DNA of 64,000 bases from Zychaea mexicana (lineage: Eukaryota > Mucoromycota > Mucoromycetes > Mucorales > Lichtheimiaceae): assembly GCF_025766255.1 (NCBI RefSeq), contig NW_026516814.1, positions 1 to 64,000 of the forward strand. Direction: 5' to 3'. The notes under the pieces were generated by a model. It saw only the letters and a list, made by a program, of their open reading frames with translations, was not told the DNA's origin and made no database searches. A program made the translations under genes and the position numbers. This document shows, one piece after another, positions 11,612 to 24,604 of this stretch. The first letter of the stretch is position 1, and the number at the start of each line of letters is the position of its first letter.

Positions 11612-12716
11612 TGCCTGTTGTCGTTTAATGCGGGACAGTGTAATGTGGGTCCAAATTAGAAGAATTGAATCGAAGAAAAGAACAGATTGTTTGTTTGGTT
11701 TTTTTTTTGGAGAAAAGGAACCTTACTCTTTAGGTTTAAAACCAAACGGTCGGCAGGCAAAGCTTAAGAACAAGGGGGGGGGGAAAGGGGAGGGGGAAGA
11801 AGAAGAGCTGTATTATACTCTGTTCAAGTGTCCTGTGGTAGTTGTGTGGTTGTGGTGTTGTAGTGGTGGTGATAATAGTGGTTGTGGTGGCAGCGTAGGT
11901 GTTGTAAGCGATGTAGCTACTAGAGAGAATGCGCGGATGAGCTTTAACTGTGGTGGTGTTGTTTTAGATGGGTGGAGTGTTGATGAACGATAAAACCGGA
12001 AATGAGTGCGTGATAGAAAAAAAGAAGAAGGAAAAAAAAAAGAAGAAAGAAATAGGGTGGACCCGTCCTATTCAGTTGCAGCAACCAACCGAAGTGAAGA
12101 AAAGAAAAAGAGCTAATAGCACTGAGAAAGAGTGTGAGTTTTTTTTTTTTTGTGTGTGTGTGTGTGTGTGTCGTCACAGCAGCAGCTGCTGCTGAGTGAG
12201 CGAACAGAAAAAAAAAAAAAATTCTAAAAAAAAATGGGGGAGGAGTATCTGTTTTTGGGGGGTGTGGGAGAGAATTGATTGGTTGGGGGGAGGGGGGTTG
12301 AATCAGGGTTTATGATGCACTCACTGAAAAGAATCCCACCCCCCAAGAGTGGAGTTTGCCACCAGAGGCATCCGCAACGGCCGGTATTCTTTAATCCGAC
12401 ACACTCGTCCAGTCGTCACTCGTCCGGACTCGGGGGAGGAAAGGCACCCACCCACTCACTCACTCAGCTTCCCCCCACCACCCACCCTCACTTAACGTAT
12501 TTACCCACTCGATTATGGTTTTACGCGTGGTTGTGCCACATAAACATCGGCCTTGGTGTAACGTGGTTCATGTACCCAGTCAGGTCTAGTTTGCTACTAG
12601 TAAGTATTACATAGCCACCACCTGCTGCTTTGCTGCATCGTGCACCTTCCCCCTCTCCCGCGCCCGACAGCGGAGAGAGAGAGAGCTAAGGAAGGGATGA
12701 TGCTTCCTCACTCTCA

Positions 12717-12756
<40 letters not shown>

Positions 12757-14215
12757 TTCCCTCTCTCTCTCCCCCCCACAGCATACATGCCTAGTTGCAA
12801 CACAGGGATTACTATGTGTCGCTCAGCATTGACAACACCAAAGACAGACCAGGACGAGAACTATACACTGCTTGGTTACATACAGCCCCAAAAATAACAG
12901 TGTGTAGAAGACGAGTGTCCGGACCTTCTCGAATACGGGCATCTCGCGTTCGAGTTACACGAAAAACAAAGCCATGGCTGATGACCCCAAACTCAAAACC
13001 TCTTCCATCCAAAACACCTTTGGCTGTATTCACAGCAGTGTCACAAGTAAAAGGATGGGTCGCAGATTTCAGATGGATCTTGTAGACCCTGTTTTGATAG
13101 AATCACCCAAAATGGCCTAGCGTCCTTTTTTTACGTTCCGCACTGCTTCTACGTTTCCATGACGAATTCACGAGATATCATACGTAGCATAGCAACTTGG
13201 CGCGGTGCTGCTGGTAATATGTCCAGAAGATTAAATATCCTTATCTCTCTAAAGTACACATATTACATATTCATGGGGTTTTACTTGGTTTATCGCGTTA
13301 CGGACTTTTTGACGGTGTGTGTGTCACTCTCAATGTCACGCTGACTTCTTTAAGCTAATATTTTCATTGCTGCATCTCTATCAAGTCCTCAGTTTTCACT
13401 GACGGTTTTGACGTAATCTATACTCTATTCGATGTCCCCACTCAAACATGCTTAATGATAAGCCAATTACTCCAGCAGAAATTTCCCTTGATACTAGTGC
13501 ATCAAACCGTTCTAACGATCGTTGAATCGGATGCGACATTGAATCCTCCCTGTAGCTGTTGTTGTGCAGCAGCAGCAGCACTTTGATTATCTTGGGTGGT
13601 GTAAAAATGTAAAGGACAGGTACGCACGTATACTATATCTCTGGATTTGAAAAGGCATTGGGCATCATCAAATAAGATTGTTTGTTGATAAGGTGCATGC
13701 CCTCATTAATATCAACTGCCAAAAATTCCGCATATGGCTAATAACTACAAACATGGTTCATCTGGCTATTTATCTTTTATTTTTCTGTATTGCTGCACAC
13801 GTACGCTTCGGACGCCTCATGGGCGGGCTACCGTATATGATGATAATGGTTCCCGACCTGATATAAAATTTATTAGGCAATGTACCTATTAGAACCACCC
13901 CTTGAATATTCTTTTGGTCTAACAAAGCATACCAAAAATAGTACAGCATTATTTATAGAGGTATTTATGGTTTTTTCTTAGAGCACAGTAGTACGTACGG
14001 TAGCATGATGAATTCTTACAGTGTAAATGGAGATGTTGACGACGACGATGATGATGATGATGCCACTTTTTGATGGCAGCGATGATAACAATGTTGATAA
14101 TGTCACAAGAAGCGAAAAAAAAAAACAGGAGGTGAAGAGCAAGAAGAAGGGTAATGTGAGAAAAGTATGCGGGTATTATAGACGGCGTCACCAGAGATGC
14201 ATAATAATAGGACGA
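11612..14215. other. Long TUP1 5' flank, microsatellite-rich, no gene recognised
   Basis: About 2.6 kb between the TUP1 start and the 3' end of the next minus-strand gene. It holds homopurine stretches (11772-11812), a GT run (12151-12172), poly-G/poly-A stretches (12212-12300) and a long CT run (about 12716-12760). Long 5' leaders and upstream regions are usual for TUP1-like regulators. Short open frames here are compositionally driven, and none resembled a known family. Confidence 0.5.
12716..12760. repeat. CT dinucleotide microsatellite
   Basis: Near-continuous CT repeat of about 45 bp in the TUP1 upstream region, followed by further CT-rich sequence to about 12775. Confidence 0.85.
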
Positions 14216-15182
14216 TCAATGCTGTTGTTGCTGTAGATAGTGTTGCAGAGAGCCTCTTGACGAGGCCAGAGTGACATGACTTCTGTAAACAGGTGGTGGT
14301 AAAGATAACATTGAGCGTTCGTGCTCTTCCATGGAAGGTGGGCCGATGTCGAGTATCAGATCCTGAGATATTGTGTTATACATTGGCAGCCCCTCCTCTT
14401 CTTCGTCCCTTTGCCGATGAGTACTCGAGCGTCTGTCGATGGCGTTGTTGATCCGTGTAATTTCAATGATGAGAATAACGGCATCGTTCTTTCGACTCTT
14501 TGCTGCTGCCGTCGAAAAGTCAAATGATCTTTCGATATCTCTTGGTGACCGATAGTCCCATTTGAGTCGATGACTCGTATCCAAAACCGTCATGTTCTTG
14601 AGACACTCGTCAAGTTTTTCATAGAACTACATGAAATAACGTGTTGAATATGCAATGTATGCGTGAAGGTATTTTTGTTGTTACGACCGCTTCGGGTCGC
14701 TTAACCACCGAGAAAACACAAAAAGTCGGTGACTCCCTGTTTTCATTGCTACAACGTTGCAATTCTTTCTCATAAACTAACCTTGCTTAATTTGATAAAA
14801 TACAATCCTCGGCGTCTTGCAGTCCAACATGCTATGATTGCAGGCACAACAAGAATACAAAGCGGGTACCAAGTTTCGATGGACAGCTCCACTGCAACAA
14901 CGGCAAAGATAGCGGCGAGAATAACAAGTACCATAGCAAGTACAAACAAATATGTGTCAAGCCATACATGTGGAAAGTCAGTCGATACAAGCTGCTTTAT
15001 ATTTTGCATTCGAGATTCAAACAGCTCTTTTGGCATCTACAACATGTATACATTTTTTTTATAGAGTTTGTCATTATCATTAAATTGTATCCATGCAAGC
15101 ACCTATCATTATTGGAACGTACAAGAAGAACCAGCAGAGGAACGAAAAGGTAGACGACATACAAACCTCCGAAGCTGTGCAT
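14216..15182 (-). CDS. Small multi-pass membrane protein, function unknown
   Basis: Three exons (15182-15123, 15036-14782, 14626-14216), joined in phase 0, give about 241 aa. A first hydrophobic segment lies at residues 6-20 (GLYVVYLFVPLLVLL), then MPKELFESRMQNIKQLV. A hydrophobic hairpin follows at about residues 48-68 and 73-91 (FVLAMVLVILAAIFAVV; WYPLCILVVPAIIACW), then basic TARRRGLYF. The C-terminal half is hydrophilic and acidic with an EEEE run and ends in polyglutamine. I do not recognise the family. The splice signals (GTACGT/TGTAG, GTTAGT/TGTAG) and continuous frame support a real gene; the most 5' exon is uncertain. Confidence 0.6.
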
Positions 15183-18100
15183 AGTCGTCGTACTCACAAT
15201 GTCTTAGAAGGGCCGGTCGCCACCGGCTGTTGATTATAACAAACGATGCCAAAGCCATGACATCAAAGTAGAATGTTGTATAAGGAAAAAGAAAAGATCG
15301 ATTGCAAAAAGGAGGAGAACGGGGGGAAAAGAAAGAAAAGGTAGTATTTCATTAAAAGCCACAGAGCACACTAGGACCTATTTTTTTCCAGCAGGGTGTT
15401 GGTCTTTTAACCTGCTCTATATACAGCCCTTTAATTTAAAGAAATTCAAGAAGCCACTACTGTTGCTACACGCGTCTTATCCTTACTAAGCCTACTACAT
15501 ATGGACACGCCAAGAACCGCTATCCCCATCATCATGCATGGGCCTGCATTCACCGTAGAAGGGTTCGCCTTAAAATTTGTGTATCAAGAGACTCACTGAT
15601 CGACATCCATGTTATTATCTATGAGTATTCACTAAGAGAACAATAAATGGTCATATGAGCTTATTTAGAAACTGATACAATAACTACGAGTCGCACTTTA
15701 TCGTTTCTGCGTTTTCTTTTCTTCTAGCGTTGAGACTCAAGAATCTGTAATTGTCGCTCTATTAATACACATTGACAATCATATGCATGGATGAGCTTTT
15801 CTCTTCTTTTTCTCGTGCCCCGTAATGCGGCCAAGCAAAAGAAAAAGTGCATACGCATGCACAACGGCTGTTTTCTTGATTATCTGTTGACATTTGCACC
15901 AAAAGCAAGCCAAAAAAATTGACTCCGGTATATACACGCCATACGATAAGAGCTCTTCAATTTTTGTATAGTTTCGCAGTGTTGCTGTTGTCATTGAGCT
16001 GTACGTGTGGCGCTAGTAGATGACATACAAGGGATCTACATGATTACATTCGATTCTTTGAATTTATATATACTGGAACTGGATATGATACATTTTTTAA
16101 AAGCTTACTTTATGTGACTACGATTCACATATCGCCTCATACGTACATATCATAGACACAGAGGAAGAGATAAGATTACTATCTCTCCTTCGGAGACGCC
16201 TGATAGTGCAGTAGGTATGCGTAGATACATAACATGCGAATCACCGTAATCTTCACGATATGACATGCATCGTGAGCCGACATCAGTATGCATGATGTAT
16301 GCAGAAGGCTTCCGATAAGCACTGTTTGAATAATGGATGTTGTCCATCTAGCGAGAGCATATTTTAAATTCAACATTAAAAGTACTGTTATTAAAAACAA
16401 CAGCTGATCTGTTAAGTAAAGTATACTAGTATCACAATAAGTTTTGTAATTTGAAGTGTTTTAAAAAAATGATACGAAATTTAGAGCATGCCGCTCTCTT
16501 CTGCGTTTTTCTTTGTCTATCTAAAAAAGGCAATATAACAGTAAAAAGTATCTATATTACCTTCTTAAACAGATTGCTTCGTTGGTTATCCTGTCTGTCT
16601 CAAAGTATAGGAAGAGGATAATCATTACTTGTGGTTAGCTACCATAGAGGAGCAAAAAAAAACCTATAGTCACACACTTTGCTACTGTTGCTGGTACCTT
16701 TAATTCACCGTGAACCACGACAATCATTGCTTTAGTAAAACAGTAATATGCAGCTTTTACATGTAGTATGAACATGCGATATCTCATCCGAACTAGTAGT
16801 ACTTAGTATGTAGTCCTCTCTATACAGCAGAGGGTGACAAAATGACAACGTACACCGTTTTCCCGTGTTATACTCTCTGCTGAGACTTGTATCATCCCTC
16901 TCACGTTTTGATTGTTTATATTGTTATACTTGACGCCAATGTCGTGATATATAATAGCTGTATGTATCGCAGGAAGGAAGGACAAGCTTTGACAATGAAT
17001 TCATTATACTTTTCGAACAAACTTACATAGCAGAAACAAGTAAGGGTCTTATTTAGAAATCGTCGTGTACGTTGTTGGTGCTCATCGCTTATTCTGGTTT
17101 TTTGGGAGCTTATTGACATTACTCCTTGTTGGTACTCCATTACTGCTACTGATGCTAGCTGACAGATTAACATGTTTTATCCGTTTCAAGTGAGTTGTAT
17201 TAAAACTTCATTACAATTCATACAAAGTCTGAACACAAAGCAGCCTTTTAGGCTCTATTTTGAATAAATCCAAGCAAACCTACACATATTTGGAGATATA
17301 TCGCCACAGCCACCGCTGTCATCCGGATTTCTCTACTTGGCAATACACACATACACATATGTATATATAATAGCAGCAGAATTGATGGTTTGTTATATAA
17401 TCGCTGCCTTTTTATATTAGCTTGTGTAATATTTGTGTAAGAGGGGCTTAGTGCACACATGTATTTTTATAGTATTATAATAGTTAAAAAGGCATCTGAG
17501 TGAGGTTATATGATATCACATTCAGTATGTATGCATCGTAGTATTTCGTCCTTAAACAAAGCTAGACCATGCTTGACGTGTTTGTTATTGTCGCTTTTAA
17601 GATCATCACTGAACTTCATATGAATTTGCACGTACTTCATTTCGAAAAAGGAAGGCACTGTAGTACTTGAAGCTTCGCATCAACTCAATTGAGATCGTAT
17701 TTAAATGGAAAAACGCACAGAGCAGTATACAATGTTGTACACGGCGCTCGAGAAGCTCGACTACAACAATGACTTTGGATGTTTACAACTTTATCCTTTC
17801 CATTGCTTGTGCAACGCACCACTTACGCACATTTGACAAACCACCATTAACAAGACATATTCCCACTAGACTCAATAATAGTTTAGCCACCAGTAACATT
17901 ATTATGTAGTGATTTGTACAGTAGCTCAATTTTTAAAATCTGCTAAGAATGCCACTCTTAAAACTACATGAGGTTTGATCATGCTTTTTGCAAGGAAACC
18001 ATTATCACAAAAAAGAAAACATTCAAAAGCTATAACGTATAAGTCTGGCGAGTTCTTCATAATACTGACTATTCGTAAGCGAGGACCATCTTTTAGCAGC

Positions 18101-19539
18101 CTAGATACTGTAACAAATGACAGTTTAGAGTATATCTTTCCCCATCCGTCTTACATATGGCTTCACAGCATCGACCGGAGAAGTCATTTACCAGCGGTGA
18201 AATCCGTCGTCGGATGAACATTATCGAAAACGAAAGCACCCCACCACTCTTCAAGTACTTATTGTAGCAATTATTGGTTTCAGTAGCATAGGTTGAGTAG
18301 TACTGCAGCGATATAGGCTTGGAAGCTATACATTACAAGGCGAGAAAAATAGCAAGTGCACTACTACGAAAATGTTGCTTATCTCCTTCAAACGAGCGGT
18401 ACGAAAAGTTACCTGCTGTACATGGACAAGTCTCGATATTTTGTTGTTCTTCTTTTTATTGATTCATTCATTTAGCATATTTTTGTGATGAAAAACCAAA
18501 CATTTCATTTGACAAAGGATTCTCTTATATGCGAGTGAATGACGTAATAGCATGTGTGCTTTCATGTAGTAGCTGTAGCACCAGCGCAGTATATGATAAT
18601 GAATGATGAATACAGTAAGTCCTGTTTATTTGCACCTCCACTTTGTGCAGCCTTTTCCCATGAGAAACCGCTACTGGAAAAAGAGGAGGGTCTACTGTTA
18701 TCGTCACTTTGTTCTGTTAAATGAAAATTCTAAGAAGTGGGATGCAACTTGTCCAGACATTGTCTGTGCGTATAATGAAAATTTTGATCTATTTAGTTAT
18801 GTGGTCCGCCTAGAAAATCAAGCTAGGAATAACAGGGCCTTTTTTTGAATTACCACGGTAATGCGGTGACCTGTCAATGTAAACATGTTACCAGCGACAG
18901 GTCGTAGTACAGCAGATGATCGCCGCTGTGTGACCATAATCATTATCATCGATCAAAGTTTGTCAAGCACAATCCGTAGTACTAGTAGTACACGCTAACT
19001 CATGAAGCACGAGACGACAAATTTAAACAAGTTCGTGGCATGACGGAGCATTATTGAATTAGACAATAAACATTCAACTGATTAATGCCACTTTGCTAAA
19101 TCGAAAAATCCTCACGCCCCGGTAGCTGCTGCTGTTCATGGTCAGTCGGGCTTTAATGCGGGTCGATCCATTTCGTTTAAGGGATCGACGTGTACGACCT
19201 GATCCGTTTTTGGTAAAATATAGTTTTCTCCCTTGCAAAACGGTTGCCTCCAAGCAAACAAGTAGGTTTATTGCAAGGTAACCAAAGAGACACCAGTATT
19301 CTGTCTCTAATACTAGCACTTATTACAACTGTCCCTACTACTCCAATTTGTCAATGCACTTGTCCAAAACAACAATGATAGGTCTCGGCGTCGGACTTGT
19401 AAAAAGAGGGAACAAGTGTTGTGTCACCCTGGATTGGTTCGCTTTATTTCTGTGAAAAAGAGGGGACGAGCTATTTCGGTGTGAAAAGTTATTGTTAATA
19501 TTATTTTTGCTGTTAATACGTACTGCGTGCGTGTCCTCC
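15183..19539. other. 4.4-kb gene-poor stretch
   Basis: Moderately A/T-rich with only short open frames on both strands (none above about 100 residues with family resemblance). I found no terminal inverted repeats, no tRNA-like internal promoter pair and no tandem array. It may hold non-coding transcripts or decayed repeats that cannot be recognised by eye. Confidence 0.5.
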
Positions 19540-21835
19540 ATGACTATACATCGTTTGTGTACATTCGTTTTTATTTTTTTTGCCGCAATCGCACCTTGTC
19601 TTGTAGTAGTATTTGCACATGACAATGTCGAATTATCTCAAGACGACGAATTCTTAATTACAAAATCCTATAATCGCAACCACGACCAGAACAACAGCAA
19701 CAGTCATCACAACCACAATCACCACAACCATGACACTGATCGGTACCATGAGCACGACGACAGCGACGACAGTAAGAACGTTTATCGCCAAGTAGAAGTA
19801 CAGCACGAGACCCATGAAATATACCCCATTATTGCCGATATCTCTTCAGCAGAGTTCCAAGTATCGACTTCGTCCACAGGTGATGATGATAGCAGCAATA
19901 CGGCTTTGAAAGATCAAGAGAATGAAGGACAGAACACACGACCTGGCAGTGCTTCGCTTACGGGTAATGACGACGGCACAGTGTCCAGCGCCAACTCGAA
20001 CCGTACACCGGATTTCTCCATGGAAGTCAGTGAACACGTTCGAGTCGATTTGTTTTGTATTATCGACCCATCGTTCTGCGAACGGGTGGCAGTGTCATTG
20101 AGGGATGCTGCAAGTCAGTTCAACCAGGTGGTCAATGTTAAGAATGATTTATTGTAAGTAGTTTCAAATAGCTAGACACACACATTTATGTATCCGCATT
20201 ATATATACTCGCTATGCGCTACTGACACAGAGCCTCTTCTTTTTTGTGGTCTAGAATACAAGCTACGTACTACAGCTTTTGTGAAAAGGGATGCGCAAAT
20301 AATACGTTTGGATGGGGTGCCCCTTCTTCGCAGGTAAGAAAAACCGGATGACGGCAGAAAGAGAGAGAGAGAGAGAGAGAGAAAAAGAAAGGAGACTTTT
20401 CATGTGTATACATTTTATGCATTGCAACTCATGCTTTCGTTTTTCTTATATTCATGCTAATACAACAAAAAAATCATACGCACATTAGTTCACACTTCCT
20501 TTTGAAGATGGTGCAGACTTGAATTACATTTATCCGCAAGCATTGGCGAAGCAACTGGCACCGTACAGCAATACGTCTGCATGGGCAAACCATGATATTG
20601 CTATCGAAATTAATCACGACGTATACATGAACTCTATTAACTTTGATAAGGCGTATAATGATGGATGGAACAACACGGGTGTTCCTCCAGGGGGATTGTA
20701 TTACTTCCAGGCAAGTGTTATGATGCGATTAAGTAGGAGTGGAGAGGCGAGTATCGCGCAAGAAAAGTTTAAATTAACGTTCGTCCTAACCGGAAAACAA
20801 CAGAACGATACGATTACAGCGGACCAGGTGGACATACGATACATTATCCTCCACGAGATCCTACATGGACTTGGGTTTATTAGCTCATGGGCAGCATATT
20901 TTGCCAATGAGGCCTCACCATTTCGATCACTTATTGATGGGATCATTGATCCAGACGAACTGCAACTCGTTACACCGAGTCCATACTGGTACATCAAACA
21001 GCAAACCGGTCCCATCTTTGTCACAGGGTTCCAGCCAACCATGATATTCGATAAGTTTCTGTACATCAGCAACCCACAGAGCAACACATCGCGAGCCGAG
21101 TCGCTTGCATCGATTGGATTTGACATGCAAAATTTCTGTGTACAGGACAATCAGGCCTTCATCATCAACTTTGTGCAGGAGTTCAACCGGTCAAATCAAT
21201 CACGGACGGCCAACCGGCTATGGACATCGATGGGTGAAGAAGGTGCTTTGACGTTCCATTTCCCGCCTGTTGCTGTGGACAATAGCTCGTATATTACAAA
21301 CCAGTATCTGAACCAGACATACACGGTGCCAATGAAGCTACTGACAGGTGACCAAGCGCTGACGTCGCACATGGAACTCTCGGACCGAAATTTCCGACCT
21401 GGTATTTCGATTTCTCATCTGGAAGGTTCATACAATAACACGCCAGATTTTATCATGACTGCTTCATACATTCGTGGCGAACGGCTCGAAGATATCATCG
21501 AGGAAACGTACAGCAATGTGCCGGTGATTTATTACAATGAAACGGTCAATGGCACCACCACACAGCATGAGTACAAGTCGGCGATCGGCCCAGGTGTTTT
21601 ACGCATGCTCGACTCAATGGGGTACAGCACTGTGCTCAGTAAAACCAACTACACGACAACCGGAAATGTCAAATCGGGTAAAATCCCGTCCATTTGTGAT
21701 GACAAAAACAACAACCATGGCATGGCGCAGGCTTCCAAGACTCCAACAGCATCGGATGCAGCTGCATCGTCCAGTATAAGCATTGGGGATGTGGCGTTGT
21801 GGGTGGTTGTGCTGTCATCGGTTCTTTTGTTTTGA
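19540..21835 (+). CDS. Secreted, probably GPI-anchored HEXXH metallopeptidase-like protein
   Basis: Three exons (19540-20153, 20255-20333, 20489-21835) encode about 679 aa. A signal peptide is seen at residues 1-27 (RLCTFVFIFFAAIAPCLVVVFA), then a His/Asn/Asp-rich low-complexity stretch (NHDQNNSNSHHNHNHHNH) and a Ser/Thr/Asp-rich spacer. The catalytic-like half starts near residue 180 and carries the zinc motif HEILHGLGF (His353, Glu354, His357), followed by MIFDKFLYI. Many N-glycosylation sequons (NTS, NNT, NDT, NQS) are present. The C-terminus is Ser/Ala-rich followed by a hydrophobic tail (VALWVVVLSSVLLF), as in GPI-anchored wall proteins. The HEXXHxxGF core resembles metzincin-like or gluzincin-like peptidases, but a third zinc ligand could not be assigned, so substrate and family are open. 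Confidence 0.8.
20362..20388. repeat. GA dinucleotide microsatellite in an intron of the metallopeptidase gene
   Basis: Uninterrupted GA repeat in the second intron, between exons 2 and 3. Confidence 0.85.
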
Positions 21836-23382
21836 GTGGACAAACACACGCCCCTTTTTCTCCTCCCCTACTACTCTCTTCTTCTTCTTCCTATCTATCT
21901 CTACCGCTTTATATATACATACTTACATATATCATACACTCTCACATATATACACTTTCATCACCATCCACATTCTCTTCTGTTCTTCTCAACTGAACCC
22001 CCCCGAAATAGCCCCTCGCTCGAAAACAACAACAACAACAACACCAACTCCTTCTTCATGATTCATGACGCTTGTATATTTTCTTTTGTCTTCTTCTCCT
22101 TAACTGCCTCTTATTTTGTTTGTGTTTATTTGGTTCTTTTCTCTCTTACATGATCTTTGCAGCAACAAAATAACGTTTGTTTTTATTTGGGATCAGTTAT
22201 CAAGATGATGTTGTTATCAATCTGGTACATGATATTAAGATTGATAGGATTCTCTTCTATCATAAAAAGTACTTCATATCATCAATGCATAATCATACAG
22301 CCAAAAAAAATACATGCAGTATTTGTACATATACAGCAGGAAATGCTACTTAATTGAACAAAACAAATGCTTTTAAGCATGAAAGGAGCAGAATGCATGA
22401 TGGAGCATGAAAAAACATGTACATCTTGTTTTTATGACGGTCTCTCACTGTATCATTGCTGATCCATATCAAATTGTCGTCCTCGTTGTGTGTCTAGAAC
22501 TTGCTTTTGTTGTACTGTACATTATACTATATGGTACTGAACCCGGTCATTCTCGGATAAACAAAACGGTGTCATGACGATGATGATGATGACGACAAGT
22601 TTTTGTTAGTATATAGAAGTTATCATCCACGATGGTAATCTGGGTAAAAACGGTTACTAGGTAACAAAGAGTAAATAGGTAACAGCAGGGGCGAGTCCTG
22701 TTTGGTTGCCACCCAACATATAAATAAAATTCATGCGTTGCCTAGGTGATAAATACACACACATATTACATTACATACATTGGTTAAAGAGGAGAACGGT
22801 TTTGTTGATGAAGGAAGGGGTGTGTGAGTGTGTTTGTGTTGGGGGAGTTGAACAATTAGGAGTTGGCAGTATAATCCATTATCCTATTACATACATACAT
22901 CGCCGTCAAGAAGAGAGGAGAGGTATGAAATACTTGGGAGGGGGTAGTTGAAAGCAAAGTGTACTGGCAAGTCTATGAGTATACGTTTATGTAGTCCCAT
23001 GGAGGAAGAATGACGCGAACATCATTAGGTTTCTAGCCTAAGCCGTCATTGGAGAGATCGCCGTTTCTCTTTTTTTGAATGTCACAGGGCATGTCCCCCC
23101 ACTAGTACTCCTCTCTTTTTTCTTTTTTTTGGCAGTCAACAGCACCATCAAACATCAACAGTAAAAGCATTTATGATAGTTATGTGCGCATTATAAACAG
23201 CCTGGCTTATACTAACTTTTTCATAACTCCTTTTCCTGTCTGTCCTCTACCAACCCCTTTCATGCGTATCTTAACGCGGAGTATGTAAAAAAAGTATGTT
23301 TTTAGCGATCCGCATTTTGCAAGTCCTTTTTTCTTGTTTCTTTTTTTTTTCGCCACCCAAAACAGAATAACTGGAGTCAAAG
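21836..23382. other. Intergenic: 3' flank of the metallopeptidase gene, then upstream region
   Basis: Pyrimidine-rich and then A/T-rich sequence. Short open frames reflect CT and TAT composition. No coding exon, inverted repeat or RNA gene was recognised. Confidence 0.5.
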
Positions 23383-24134
23383 ATGTTCGTTCCATGCCGC
23401 TCTACGTTCCTCAAAACCAAATGGAGCAGCTTCTTAATGTGGCTCAATAACAACACCAACCATCATCGTCCATCACGAACAAACAACAACAATACGTATT
23501 ACTGTACATTCTGCTCGGAACATGAACAACTACAACAACAGCAACAAGAGAATCCGTATTCACCTGCAGTGGCGTCATCGGTATCGCCACCCCCACAGTA
23601 CTTTTCAAAACGACGAACAAGCAAATGCTCCAACGCAAGCGAATTTACAGCATCCAGCCCTCCAACACAGCAATTCATGTCTCTGTTCCGACGCAGGGCG
23701 TCGAACGCGTCTGAAGTGTCTAATGTGGAAATACAAAAAGATACAGAAAACGTATATCGCCTATACGAACTGGCTGTGGATGAGGTATGTAATAAGGTTC
23801 TCACCCTTCTCCCTTTTTATATCTTCTACACTCAGATTACATATTAGTTGCTGTTGTCAGATTCGATGATGTACAAAAATAACTTACCAGCAGGTGCTTT
23901 TAACAGGTCAACTTTGCAGAAGACTCGCGCGGATCAGCGTATTATGCTGGCGATTTGATCACAGCACGGGAGGCCATTGACGACTGTGCAGGCGCATTCA
24001 TGCGTCTATTGCAGCAAATTCCAGATCACAGGCTGCGGACACAGTTGCAGTCCGCCATCACGCCAAGGCTGATAAACCTGCAAGAAAAGTTCAATGCGCT
24101 TCCACCTGAATCGTCGTTGATTTCGTTATCGTAA
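23383..24134 (+). CDS. Small protein with a C-terminal helical (MIT-like) segment, unknown function
   Basis: Two exons (23383-23784, 23907-24134) joined in phase 0 give about 209 aa. The N-terminal 110 residues are Asn/Gln/Ser-rich and probably disordered, with a KRRTSKCSNASEF and a second SLFRRRASNASEV block (both basic-x-x-Ser patterns, possible PKA-type sites). The C-terminal about 95 residues are predicted helical (VYRLYELAVDEVNFAEDS, AGDLITAREAIDDCAGAF, LRTQLQSAI). The Leu-Tyr...Ala-x-x-Glu pattern recalls a MIT-type three-helix bundle, but that is inference and no family was firmly recognised. Confidence 0.65.
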
Positions 24135-24604
24135 AAGAACAACAGCAATGCCGTCGTTCTCTTTAATACCATTCCACCATAAGTTCTAGTTTTTCTTCCT
24201 CTACTTCTTCTATCGTTATACATAGCTTTCCTTTCCTCCTCCTCCCTCCTCCCCTCCCACATCCTGCATATTTACTTGTCAACAATAATGTATGTATATA
24301 GTCTTCTTCTCAATAACAAAAGCAACCTCGCAACCCAACTAAACCAAACCAAACCAAAAAAAAGTACATATGTTTTTCTCTTCTCTCTCTTTCTTTCGAT
24401 CGATCCGAAATCATGTGTTCCTGTCTTGTTACTCGCTTTTGACCATTACGCAGCATCAACTCTTTTCCTGTTTTGGAAGTTTTGTGAAACGTTATAACTG
24501 CATCACCCTAACACGCACGCAAGTCGCTTTTTCATTACTTTCTCTAACGCAAACTATACCCATACTTGGCACTGTGAAAAGCAATAACAACAACAACAAC
24601 GAAC
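24135..24604. other. Intergenic between two plus-strand genes
   Basis: Pyrimidine-rich near 24180-24260, then A/T-rich. It presumably holds the 3' UTR of the preceding gene and the promoter and 5' UTR of the F-box gene. Nothing else was seen. Confidence 0.5.

Noticed and set aside
12795..13085. 96-codon plus-strand frame and its minus-strand shadow
   Set aside because: No family resemblance, no plausible splice partners, and biased composition near the CT tract.
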